From contig JANQWV010000017.1 of assembly GCA_030729695.1 (NCBI GenBank), positions 1-35,813 on the forward strand: DNA of 35,813 nt, in the 5' to 3' direction. Positions 16,201-23,361 of this stretch are shown here, piece after piece; position 1 is the stretch's first letter, and each line of letters opens with the position of its first letter. The stretch comes from Flavobacteriales bacterium (lineage in GTDB: Bacteria; Bacteroidota; Bacteroidia; Flavobacteriales_D; Sanyastnellaceae). A program made the translations under genes and the position numbers. The notes beneath the pieces were generated by a model, which saw nothing but the letters and a program-made list of their open reading frames with translations, did no database searches and had not been told where the DNA came from.

Positions 16201-17667
16201 ATGAATTGGTTCTTCAACAAGAAGTATCGTCTTGGATTTGGCTTTGGAGTCATAATTTTCATTGTTGCTGGAACGCTTGTCATGACAATGATGACGCTTC
16301 AGCGGAGTTATGATATCAATCGTAAGATTAACGACAAGTACGTTCCTTCAATCGGCAGATTGCAAGACCTAGAAAGCTACACACTTCGTTCAAAAGATTT
16401 AATTAAAGAATGGGCGTTCGTTCAGCGGGTGGAGGAGGATCTTCACCGCAAAGAGATGAAATCGATTAGCGACAGTTCACTTGTGAAATCTTGGATGCGA
16501 TTGAAGGAAGTGAAGAGTAACTTTAATGCAGAGGAACAGCTCAGCATCGATTCACTCGAGAAAAAGGTTGGAGAGATGTTGGTTCAATTTAAAGCGGTTC
16601 AAGAACTTCTTCCGACATTCGACAGTTACAGCAATCCTATTGCACTCATGGATGCTGAGTCTTATTTCATTGAAGGAAGCGGCATACCGCTGGTGGTTGA
16701 GGAGACAGAAGGCATTTTGAATAGATTGCGTAAGAAGCAAACCGAACGCATGAATGCGGAGATTGAAGAAATGAATGTTCAGTTTTCGAGGTTGACAGGA
16801 GTGTTGGTTGTGGTTTCGTTGTTCGTTTTATTTGCAGGAATTGCAATCGCTTACTTCACAACGAAATTGCGAAAGCAGAAAGAAGAATCTGAAGTCCAGA
16901 AGGAGCAGTTGAATTTGTTGTACCGCGATTTAACAGATAGCATCAACTATGCGCAGCGTCTTCAAAATACAATACTACCGAACATTGGTGCAGTGCGACA
17001 AATTTTCAATAAGAGTTTTGTTTTTTATGTGCCGAAGGCCGTTGTAAGTGGTGATTTTTATTGGTTTAAAAATGTAGGTGGAAAAAAACTGTTTGCTGCT
17101 GCAGACTGCACAGGTCACGGCGTTCCAGGTGCTTTTATGAGTTTAGTAGGTCATAATTTTTTGAACCATGTGACGAAAGTATTTTTAGATCCAGCACAAA
17201 TTCTGAACAACATCAATAGATTGGGCACAGAGGTTTTGCGCAATAATAATACTGGAGTTCGTGATGGAATGGACATTGCTTTATGTGCAATTGATGAGAA
17301 GGAATTAACTTTAGAATATTGCGGTGCGAACATTCCGCTTTATGTTGTTCGAAACAACGAGCTCATGGAATTGGCTCCAACCAAGCGAAGCATTGGAACT
17401 TTTGGAGAGCGAGGCGAAACCTTTGAAACGCAAAAGTTTCAGTTGGAGAAAAATGACATGGTTTACGCTTGCAGCGACGGATATGCCGATCAATTCGGGG
17501 AGGCGAATAACAAAAAATTCATGCGCAAGCGTTTCAAAGAAATACTTACGTCTATTTCAATTCAAGAAATAGATGCTCAAGAAAAAACCCTTCACGAAAC
17601 GTTTAACGCTTGGAAGGGTTCTATGGAGCAAACCGATGACCTGTTGGTTATTGGTATTCGAATCTAA
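16201..17667 (+). CDS. Two-TM receptor with SpoIIE-type PP2C serine phosphatase output
   Basis: A 488-residue protein from ATG 16201 (a TTG at 16192 is less likely). The order is TM1 (about 11-32), a helical extracytoplasmic domain (33-198) resembling four-helix-bundle sensors, TM2 (199-219), a charged coiled-coil linker (220-258), then a SpoIIE/PP2C domain (265-488). Metal-binding aspartates are visible as Asp285 in VSGDFYWF, Asp302 in ADCTGHGVPG, Asp426 in CSDGYAD and Asp480 in TDDLLVIG. These enzymes dephosphorylate Ser/Thr, typically on STAS-type anti-anti-sigma proteins. No STAS protein or anti-sigma kinase is in the window. Position after the YfiR-family and TPR genes suggests the periplasmic domain receives their signal. 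Confidence 0.92.
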   Translation: MNWFFNKKYRLGFGFGVIIFIVAGTLVMTMMTLQRSYDINRKINDKYVPSIGRLQDLESYTLRSKDLIKEWAFVQRVEEDLHRKEMKSISDSSLVKSWMRLKEVKSNFNAEEQLSIDSLEKKVGEMLVQFKAVQELLPTFDSYSNPIALMDAESYFIEGSGIPLVVEETEGILNRLRKKQTERMNAEIEEMNVQFSRLTGVLVVVSLFVLFAGIAIAYFTTKLRKQKEESEVQKEQLNLLYRDLTDSINYAQRLQNTILPNIGAVRQIFNKSFVFYVPKAVVSGDFYWFKNVGGKKLFAAADCTGHGVPGAFMSLVGHNFLNHVTKVFLDPAQILNNINRLGTEVLRNNNTGVRDGMDIALCAIDEKELTLEYCGANIPLYVVRNNELMELAPTKRSIGTFGERGETFETQKFQLEKNDMVYACSDGYADQFGEANNKKFMRKRFKEILTSISIQEIDAQEKTLHETFNAWKGSMEQTDDLLVIGIRI

Positions 17668-17670
17668 TTT

Positions 17671-18510
17671 TTACGAAGCAAGGCTTGAACGATCGGCAAC
17701 GTAGGTATCAACCGGGTTCACACACAATACTGGGATTTGAGCATCATTTGTAATGACTTGTTGCTCATAGCTCGAGTTGAATACATTTATCAAGTAGCCC
17801 TCATAAAAATTCATGATGCAAATCAAATCTGCTTCAACAGCTGCTGAATATTTCAACAGAGACTTCACGAAAGAACCTTCAGACTTCGTTTCAGTAATTT
17901 CAACTTCAACAGGAATGTCCAATGAAGTCAAATAATCTACCGCATATTTCATGTTGCGATCCAATTGATTTTTCAAAAACTCATCTGTTTCATTCGGAGA
18001 AATCAAATACACTTTCGAGTTGAAATATTTCGCAACGTCGCGAACTGCGCTCAACTTTTGCTTGGTCTCTTTGTGAAGATCCAATGGAACAACGATACGG
18101 TTGTAACCGTGTGGACGAATGGTTCTTTCTTGAACAACGATGAAAGGAATTGAACTTTCAGTTACAATTTTCAAGGCACGACTTCCAGACATGAATTGCA
18201 ATCCGCGTGCACCGTGCGTACCCATGATGATAAGGGCAGCATCCATTTCTGTCGCAGCTTTGTCAATGTCTTCGAAAATATTTCCGATGCGAACTTGTGT
18301 ATGAATTTCAACACCGTTTTCAACGCGAATACGATCTTTAAGTGCATCTAGTTTCAGACGCGCTTCAGAGACTTGCTTCTTGTTTTCGACAATGTGAATA
18401 AGGTGAATATTGGCAAGAATGGTTTTGCCCATTAAAAGTGAATGTTCAATAGCAATGTCGCTCACTTTAGTGAAGTCAACAGGAACTAATATTTTTTTAG
18501 AAAATCCCAT
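17671..18510 (-). CDS. Tandem-domain universal stress protein (UspA family)
   Basis: A 279-residue protein with two Usp domains, about residues 1-130 and 135-279. The first keeps a near-canonical ATP-binding loop GTHGARGLQFMSGS (97-110, one residue shorter between glycines than GX2GX9GS). The second, ending in MNFYEGYLINVFNSSYEQQ, lacks the glycines and is probably non-binding. Such proteins are soluble stress-response factors, and the target is not predictable. It converges with the phosphatase gene (stops 3 bases apart). A -7 element in the short gap upstream suggests its own promoter, although it lies only 35 bases after the hydrolase gene. Confidence 0.92.
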   Translation of the reverse strand: MGFSKKILVPVDFTKVSDIAIEHSLLMGKTILANIHLIHIVENKKQVSEARLKLDALKDRIRVENGVEIHTQVRIGNIFEDIDKAATEMDAALIIMGTHGARGLQFMSGSRALKIVTESSIPFIVVQERTIRPHGYNRIVVPLDLHKETKQKLSAVRDVAKYFNSKVYLISPNETDEFLKNQLDRNMKYAVDYLTSLDIPVEVEITETKSEGSFVKSLLKYSAAVEADLICIMNFYEGYLINVFNSSYEQQVITNDAQIPVLCVNPVDTYVADRSSLAS

Positions 18511-18524
18511 AAAAGTAATTTTTG

Positions 18525-18532
18525 CAAAGGTA
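18525..18532 (-). promoter_or_regulatory. Putative -7 promoter element for the universal stress protein gene
   Basis: On the minus strand this reads TACCTTTG, a full TAnnTTTG match, 14 bases before the start codon. That is close, so the transcript would have a very short leader. No good TTG was found at the -33 position. Confidence 0.5.
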
Positions 18533-18545
18533 AAGTATTTAGTCC

Positions 18546-19316
18546 CTATCCGTTTAGACTAAAATCGAGCACTTCTTGGAAAAAGAAATCAGGAGACTCA
18601 GCATGTGGCCAATGTCCAGAATTCCTCACTTCAGTGATTTTAGCTTTCGGAAAGTATTGTTCGATCTGCGGTTGATCTTCGTTCAAAATGTAATTGGAAA
18701 GTTCGCCTTTGATGAATAGCGCAGGTAATGGAACAGCCTTGCTCAAAGGCACTTCTGCAAGAATTTCATCGATGTGATTTTCGAGCGCATTTAAATTGAA
18801 TCGCCAATCTAATTTCCCAGGCTCTTTCCAGTACAGATTTTTTAGAAGGAAGAGTTGCGTGGCCTTGTCTACCGTTGTTTGAGCGAAGATTTCTTCGGCT
18901 TCTGCTCGTGACTGAATTTGATCTATTGGAACGGAACGCAGCGCTTGGAAGACCGTGTCGTGGTGACGAGGATATCGCTTCACACCCATGTCTACAACAA
19001 TAAGCTTTTCAATAAGGAACTCAATTTCTTGAGCAACATTCATCACTGTTTTTCCACCCATGCTGTGACCCATAAGTATGACATCTCGAAGGTTTTCCGA
19101 TGCAATTAAATCAATGGCATCATCGCGCATGAGTGCGTAATTCATTTCTTCCGAATGAGGAGATCTTCCGTGATTGCGTTGGTCAATGGTGTATACACAG
19201 AATCCATGTTCCGCCCATTTTTTAGCATGCGTCGTCCAGTTATCACCTGTCCCGAAAAGTCCGTGAAAGATGAGCATGGGTTTGCCCTCTCCGTATTTAT
19301 TGAAATACAATTGCAT
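18546..19316 (-). CDS. Alpha/beta hydrolase, YbfF-like esterase
   Basis: A 256-residue serine hydrolase. The oxyanion-region motif IFHGLFGTGDNW (16-27), the nucleophile elbow GHSMGGK with Ser85, and the catalytic His235 in GHWPHAE are visible. The pattern DQRNHGRSPHSEEMNY (45-60) and GHSMGGKTVMN follow E. coli YbfF, an esterase active on short acyl-CoA and similar esters. No signal peptide is seen, so it is cytoplasmic. Its ATG shares one base with the pdxJ stop (TAATG), so it is translated with pdxJ. The two activities have no known common pathway, so the pairing may be only organisational. Confidence 0.9.
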   Translation of the reverse strand: MQLYFNKYGEGKPMLIFHGLFGTGDNWTTHAKKWAEHGFCVYTIDQRNHGRSPHSEEMNYALMRDDAIDLIASENLRDVILMGHSMGGKTVMNVAQEIEFLIEKLIVVDMGVKRYPRHHDTVFQALRSVPIDQIQSRAEAEEIFAQTTVDKATQLFLLKNLYWKEPGKLDWRFNLNALENHIDEILAEVPLSKAVPLPALFIKGELSNYILNEDQPQIEQYFPKAKITEVRNSGHWPHAESPDFFFQEVLDFSLNG

Positions 19317-20029
19317 TAGCGTAATTCGTTTTTGTACATCTGAACCGTGTTTTCCAATCCGAAATACAAAGCGTCAGATATGAGCGCGTGTCCAATCGAA
19401 ACTTCATCTAAATAGGGAACCTGCTGCGCGAAGTACTTCAAGTTTTCTAGATTTAAATCGTGACCTGCATTTACTCCCAAACCCGCTTCGTGAGCAGCTT
19501 TCGCGGCTTCAATAAACGGAGCCACAGCTTTCACTTTATCAGTAGAATATCCAACCGCATAACTTTCGGTATACAATTCCACTCTGTCGGTCCCAGTTTC
19601 AGCAGCTCTTTTCATGAGCACCGGATTGGCTTCAATGAAAATACTCACTCGGATTCCGTGAGCCTTCAGTTCCTTAACTATTCCAGATAAAAAATCGAAA
19701 TGCGTTTCAACGTCCCAACCAGCGTTGGAAGTAATGGCATCGGGTGCGTCTGGAACCAATGTTACTTGGTGTGGTCTCGATTGAATAATCAATTCCATGA
19801 AGTCCGGCGTTGGGTACCCTTCAACATTGAATTCAGTTGTTACGACTTTCTTCAATGCAGGAACATCTGCATAACGAATGTGACGCTCATCTGGTCTTGG
19901 GTGTACTGTAATTCCTTCCGCGCCGAATCGCTCAATGTACTGTGCTGCCACAATGACATTGGGAGTGTTTCCGCCACGTGCATTGCGAATGGTGGCGATT
20001 TTATTGATGTTTACGCTGAGTGCGGTCAT
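19316..20029 (-). CDS. pdxJ: Pyridoxine 5'-phosphate synthase
   Basis: A 237-residue TIM-barrel enzyme that condenses 3-amino-2-oxopropyl phosphate with 1-deoxyxylulose 5-phosphate to pyridoxine 5'-phosphate. The start at ATG 20029 gives the diagnostic N-terminus [17 protein letters not shown]; a longer form from a GTG at 20080 would add 17 unrelated residues. [16 protein letters not shown] supplies the phosphate and active-site His and Arg residues, [18 protein letters not shown] is conserved, and the C-terminal [14 protein letters not shown] loop is intact. It is first in a two-gene operon with the hydrolase and divergent from the CBS-domain gene. Confidence 0.97.
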   Translation of the reverse strand: MTALSVNINKIATIRNARGGNTPNVIVAAQYIERFGAEGITVHPRPDERHIRYADVPALKKVVTTEFNVEGYPTPDFMELIIQSRPHQVTLVPDAPDAITSNAGWDVETHFDFLSGIVKELKAHGIRVSIFIEANPVLMKRAAETGTDRVELYTESYAVGYSTDKVKAVAPFIEAAKAAHEAGLGVNAGHDLNLENLKYFAQQVPYLDEVSIGHALISDALYFGLENTVQMYKNELR

Positions 20030-20081
20030 GTATTCAAAATTGGTTGTGCAAAACTCGGCAATAATCGAATTGAAATTCACG

Positions 20082-20110
20082 TTGTGGAACGAAAAATGAA
20101 TGTACGTTTG
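20082..20110 (+). promoter_or_regulatory. Putative promoter for the CBS-domain gene
   Basis: TTG at 20082-20084 and TACGTTTG at 20103-20110 are separated by 18 bases, close to the Bacteroidota -33/-7 arrangement. The -7 element ends 19 bases before the start codon. This is one of the better two-part matches in the window. Confidence 0.6.
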
Positions 20111-20129
20111 ACCGTCGTTTTAAAAATCC

Positions 20130-20789
20130 ATGAATAAAGCACTGAATTTAATATCTAAAAGCCTGCCCGCCCTCAACCGCGGAGAGTCTGCTTTGCATGT
20201 ATTGAATTTGATGGATGAACTTCGGGTGACTGACTTACCTGTTGTTGAAAACGGCTTTTTCATAGGTCTTGCGAATGAAAGCGATTTCTTGAATGCGGAA
20301 GTTTACCAGGGTGAAGTTCAGGCGGAATTGGATTTGCTTAATGTTTCAATCTTGCCCGATGCGCACGTTTTAGATGTGTTGAAGGTGGTAAGTGAAAATG
20401 ACATTACCGTTGTTCCTGTGGTAGATGAAGGAAACAATTATCTCGGAAGTATTACTTCCGCAGATTTATTAGATCACTTGGCGGAAATGCTTGGTGTCAT
20501 GCGCGAAGGAGGTATTATAGTGCTCCAAGTTTTAGAGCGAGATCATAGCATTCAGCAAATTGCAAGAATCATTGAAGAGAACAATGCTAAAATTCTGAGT
20601 CTTTCTGTGGTTCCAGCCGCTGAAGGCAACTTGGAGATGCATATTAAGATAGACCTTCCCGATTTGAATCCGATTTTACAAAGTCTCGAGCGATTCAATT
20701 ATACCATTCTAAGTAAGTTTCAGGCCTCACAGTATGACAATGAATTGAAGGATCGTTACGATGAACTCATGCGTTACCTGAACATGTAG
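20130..20789 (+). CDS. CBS-pair protein with a C-terminal ACT-like domain (AcuB-like)
   Basis: A 219-residue soluble protein. Residues 1-125 hold two CBS motifs: SALHVLNLMDELRVTDLPVV (about 20-39) and DVLKVVSENDITVVPVVDEG (about 81-100), each followed by a G(x)I/L(x)S/A(x)D step. Residues 130-200 (GGIIVLQVLERDHSIQQIARII) resemble an ACT-type regulatory fold. CBS pairs bind adenine nucleotides and sense energy or nucleotide state; the regulated partner is unknown. The gene precedes nadK by 39 bases, with a separate -7 element between them. Some relatives are annotated as AcuB-like acetoin proteins, but nothing here supports acetoin metabolism. Confidence 0.85.
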   Translation: MNKALNLISKSLPALNRGESALHVLNLMDELRVTDLPVVENGFFIGLANESDFLNAEVYQGEVQAELDLLNVSILPDAHVLDVLKVVSENDITVVPVVDEGNNYLGSITSADLLDHLAEMLGVMREGGIIVLQVLERDHSIQQIARIIEENNAKILSLSVVPAAEGNLEMHIKIDLPDLNPILQSLERFNYTILSKFQASQYDNELKDRYDELMRYLNM

Positions 20790-20806
20790 TGTTTGCTGAA
20801 AAGCGC

Positions 20807-20814
20807 TACCTTTG
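20807..20814 (+). promoter_or_regulatory. Putative -7 promoter element for nadK
   Basis: TACCTTTG is a full TAnnTTTG match 14 bases before the nadK start. No properly spaced TTG was found upstream, so the element may be weak or chance. It lies in the 39-base gap after the CBS-domain gene. Confidence 0.45.
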
Positions 20815-20828
20815 TTTTTTAATCAATT

Positions 20829-21704
20829 ATGTTAGTTTACGTTTTTGGAAAAAAGTTTGAAGCCGATTTGGCTCCTTCGGTGCAACAATTTCTTGAGAAA
20901 ATGGTGCGGCGTGGTATTTCCATTTGCGTGTTCAAAAGTTTCGAGCGTATTCTGGAGTCACACATCCAAATCCCGGCACATACCACCTTCGAAGAAAATT
21001 CAGAATTTGAAAATGCTGCGGCATTGTTCAGTTTTGGTGGAGATGGAACATTTCTAGATGCTGCGAGATTGGTAGGTTCGAAGCGCGTTCCTATTTTGGG
21101 GATCAACACGGGTCGACTTGGATTTTTATCGCATGTGAGTGTATCTGAAGTAGATGAGGCCTTGGAGCAATTTGTGAATTCAGAATACACAATAGACCCG
21201 CGCTCATTCATTCAAGTAAAATCAGAGCAATTCGATTTTGGAGATTTTCCTTACGCCTTGAATGAGATAACGATCAACAACGCCACACGGAATGAAATGA
21301 TTAAGATTAACGCTTCAGTTAACAAAGCTTTTTTAAGCAGTTACTGGGCCGATGGATTAATTGTGGCTACTCCAACTGGATCGACAGCATACTCGCTTTC
21401 ATGCGGTGGACCAATCGTCACTCCGAATTCGAACAACTTTATTATCACTCCAATTTCAGCGCATAATTTAACGGCTCGTCCGCTTGTAATCGGCGATACT
21501 TCAACGGTTAAGTTGAAGGCAGATTGTAGATCTGGAAAGATTCAAATTACGCTAGACAGTACGCAGTACGTTTTAGACAGTGGCGCAGAGATTACCCTAA
21601 GTCGTGCACCTTTCGAGTTGCAAATGATTCTTTTGGAAGGAAGGAATTTCTTTCGCACCATTCGAAAGAAAATGGGTTGGGGATTAGACATTCGCATGGA
21701 TTGA
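20829..21704 (+). CDS. nadK: NAD kinase
   Basis: A 291-residue cytoplasmic enzyme that phosphorylates NAD to NADP. The catalytic GGDGT motif is at residues 70-74 with Asp72, the NE motif is at 145-146 (ALNEITINN), and the long conserved segment ADGLIVATPTGSTAYSLSCG runs from about residue 174 to 193. The length is typical. The ATG at 20829 gives MLVYVFGKK, as in bacterial relatives. It is followed by the DUF6089 gene, an association common in this phylum. Confidence 0.97.
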   Translation: MLVYVFGKKFEADLAPSVQQFLEKMVRRGISICVFKSFERILESHIQIPAHTTFEENSEFENAAALFSFGGDGTFLDAARLVGSKRVPILGINTGRLGFLSHVSVSEVDEALEQFVNSEYTIDPRSFIQVKSEQFDFGDFPYALNEITINNATRNEMIKINASVNKAFLSSYWADGLIVATPTGSTAYSLSCGGPIVTPNSNNFIITPISAHNLTARPLVIGDTSTVKLKADCRSGKIQITLDSTQYVLDSGAEITLSRAPFELQMILLEGRNFFRTIRKKMGWGLDIRMD

Positions 21705-21736
21705 CAATATTTAATTGAAAAAAGCATTGTGCAGGT

Positions 21737-22573
21737 ATGAATAACCGTTTACTTCTTTTCGTCCTATTTCTAATTGGAAATTTCTCGGCTGCTGCTCAAG
21801 GATTGAGCAAAGAGAAAAGCAAGGAACTCTCTATTTCTGCGGGAACGGCTTATTACATTGGGGAGATTAACCCTGCAAAACATTTCGGAACAAAAGAAAA
21901 ATTGGCTTTGGGCATTGCCATTCGGAACAACCTGAATAAGCGTTGGTCTATTCGCACCGGCCTAAATTACGGGAATATTGAAGCATTCGATTCAGACAGT
22001 AAAGACGCTTGGCAGCAAAACAGAAATTTAAATTTTAGAAATAGATTTTTCGAAGGAAGTATCATTGCTGAATTGAATTTCTTCAACTATCAGCTCAATT
22101 CCAAGCACAATATTTCGCCGTATTTATTTTTGGGAGCTGCCGTGTTTCGCATGAATCCAGAGGGAAATTACAACGGCTACTGGCATCCCCTTCAACCAGC
22201 AGGAACAGAAGGACAAGGAATGGCGGGAAAGGACGCCTTGTACAAAACAACCGGATTTACCATGCCCATGGGCGCTGGGTTGAAATGCAACATCAAAGGA
22301 TTGTTGGGATTTTCTTTGGAATGGGGAATGCGTAAGTTGTACACCGATTATTTCGATGACATCTCGGGAACCTATGTGAATCCTACAATGCTTGCTGCTG
22401 CACGTGGACAATTAGCAACGAATTTGGCCGATCAAAGCCTTCTTCCGGAGAACGTGAACAATGCTGCTATGCAACGCGGAGATCCGGGAAGAAAGGATCT
22501 TTACTTCTTCTGCATGGCCTCATTAAATTTCAGAATTGATAAAAAAGGAAATAGCTGCGCCACTTGGCAGTAA
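21737..22573 (+). CDS. DUF6089-family outer-membrane beta-barrel protein
   Basis: A 278-residue secreted protein with a signal peptide at residues 1-20 (ends SAAAQ). The mature start, ELSISAGTAYYIGEINPAKHFG, matches the DUF6089 pattern in which a short strand is followed by Y(I/L)GE(I/L)NP. Alternating hydrophobic strands with aromatic girdles (IRTGLNYGNIEAF, ISPYLFLGAAVFRM, LYFFCMASLNFRI) support a small outer-membrane barrel. The C-terminus is Cys-Ala-Thr-Trp-Gln. No function is known for the family. Its placement between nadK and uppS-bamA is conserved in Bacteroidota as far as I recall, which hints at an envelope role. Confidence 0.8.
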   Translation: MNNRLLLFVLFLIGNFSAAAQGLSKEKSKELSISAGTAYYIGEINPAKHFGTKEKLALGIAIRNNLNKRWSIRTGLNYGNIEAFDSDSKDAWQQNRNLNFRNRFFEGSIIAELNFFNYQLNSKHNISPYLFLGAAVFRMNPEGNYNGYWHPLQPAGTEGQGMAGKDALYKTTGFTMPMGAGLKCNIKGLLGFSLEWGMRKLYTDYFDDISGTYVNPTMLAAARGQLATNLADQSLLPENVNNAAMQRGDPGRKDLYFFCMASLNFRIDKKGNSCATWQ

Positions 22574-22577
22574 TTGC

Positions 22578-22607
22578 TTGTCTAAACACAGGCTTTCCGT
22601 ATCTTCG
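22578..22607 (+). promoter_or_regulatory. Putative promoter for uppS-bamA-skp-skp
   Basis: TTG at 22578-22580 and TATCTTCG at 22600-22607 are separated by 19 bases. The -7 element has one mismatch to TAnnTTTG. It lies just after the DUF6089 stop and 7 bases before the uppS ATG, giving a nearly leaderless transcript if used. Confidence 0.45.
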
Positions 22608-22614
22608 CACTTCG

Positions 22615-23355
22615 ATGAAAAGTGCCTTCGAACAAATAGACTTAAGTAAGACCCCACGCCATGTTGCAGTAATCATGGACGGAAACGGACGTTGGGCGAA
22701 AAACCAAGGGAAAGACCGTATTTTCGGACACTTCAATGGGGTTGAATCGGTTCGTGCTACAATCAAAGCTGCACGCAGAGCAGAGGTTGAGTTTCTTACG
22801 CTTTATGCATTTTCCACAGAGAACTGGAATCGTCCGAAAGAGGAAGTTGATGCCCTCATGGATTTGTTGGTCACAACAATCATCAATGAAGTTGCAGAAC
22901 TCATGGAAAACGGTGTGCGTTTATTAGCCATCGGGGACATTGAGCAATTGCCAAATAAATGTCGCGATGAATTGAAGGTAGCAATTGCTAAAACGGCAGA
23001 TAACAAAGACATTACTTTAGTCTTAGCCCTTAATTATAGTGCTCGTTGGGAAATTGTGAATGCGGTTAGATCAATTGTTGCACAACAAATCTCGGCTGAA
23101 GACGTTACGGCTGACGTGATAGCCCAAAACCTTTCAACTGCTAATATTCCCGATCCTGAATTGCTTATTCGCACAAGCGGTGAGCACCGTATTAGCAATT
23201 TTTTGCTTTGGCAAATTGCTTACACAGAACTTCACTTCACACCAATCATGTGGCCTGAGTTCCGAGAAGAACATTTTTTTGATGCATTGTTAAGTTACCA
23301 GAGCAGAGAAAGGAGATTCGGAATGACTTCAGAGCAAACAGAACAAACGAATTAG
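22615..23355 (+). CDS. uppS: Isoprenyl transferase (undecaprenyl diphosphate synthase)
   Basis: A 246-residue cis-prenyltransferase from ATG 22615; a TTG at 22564 in frame would add 17 residues overlapping the previous gene and is rejected. The catalytic motif IMDGNGRWAKN contains Asp22 and Arg27, and the IPP-binding C-terminal block ELLIRTSGEHRISNFLLWQ is intact, as is LTLYAFSTENWNRP. It makes the C55 lipid carrier for peptidoglycan and O-antigen units, so it serves both murI-linked wall synthesis and the glycan operon in this window. It shares its reading frame with bamA, whose TTG start lies 6 bases after the uppS TAG. Confidence 0.97.
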   Translation: MKSAFEQIDLSKTPRHVAVIMDGNGRWAKNQGKDRIFGHFNGVESVRATIKAARRAEVEFLTLYAFSTENWNRPKEEVDALMDLLVTTIINEVAELMENGVRLLAIGDIEQLPNKCRDELKVAIAKTADNKDITLVLALNYSARWEIVNAVRSIVAQQISAEDVTADVIAQNLSTANIPDPELLIRTSGEHRISNFLLWQIAYTELHFTPIMWPEFREEHFFDALLSYQSRERRFGMTSEQTEQTN

Positions 23356-23361
23356 AATAAG

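Noticed and set aside
20030-20080. GTG start for pdxJ 17 codons upstream
   Set aside because: The family N-terminus begins at ATG 20029 ([17 protein letters not shown]); the extra residues are not related to PdxJ.
20837-21211. A 124-codon minus-strand frame opposite nadK
   Set aside because: Antisense shadow of the conserved NAD kinase reading frame, with an arbitrary Ser/Thr/Arg-rich translation.
22564-22614. TTG start for uppS within the DUF6089 gene
   Set aside because: The extra 17 residues are not part of the enzyme and would overlap the previous coding sequence; ATG 22615 gives the usual length.
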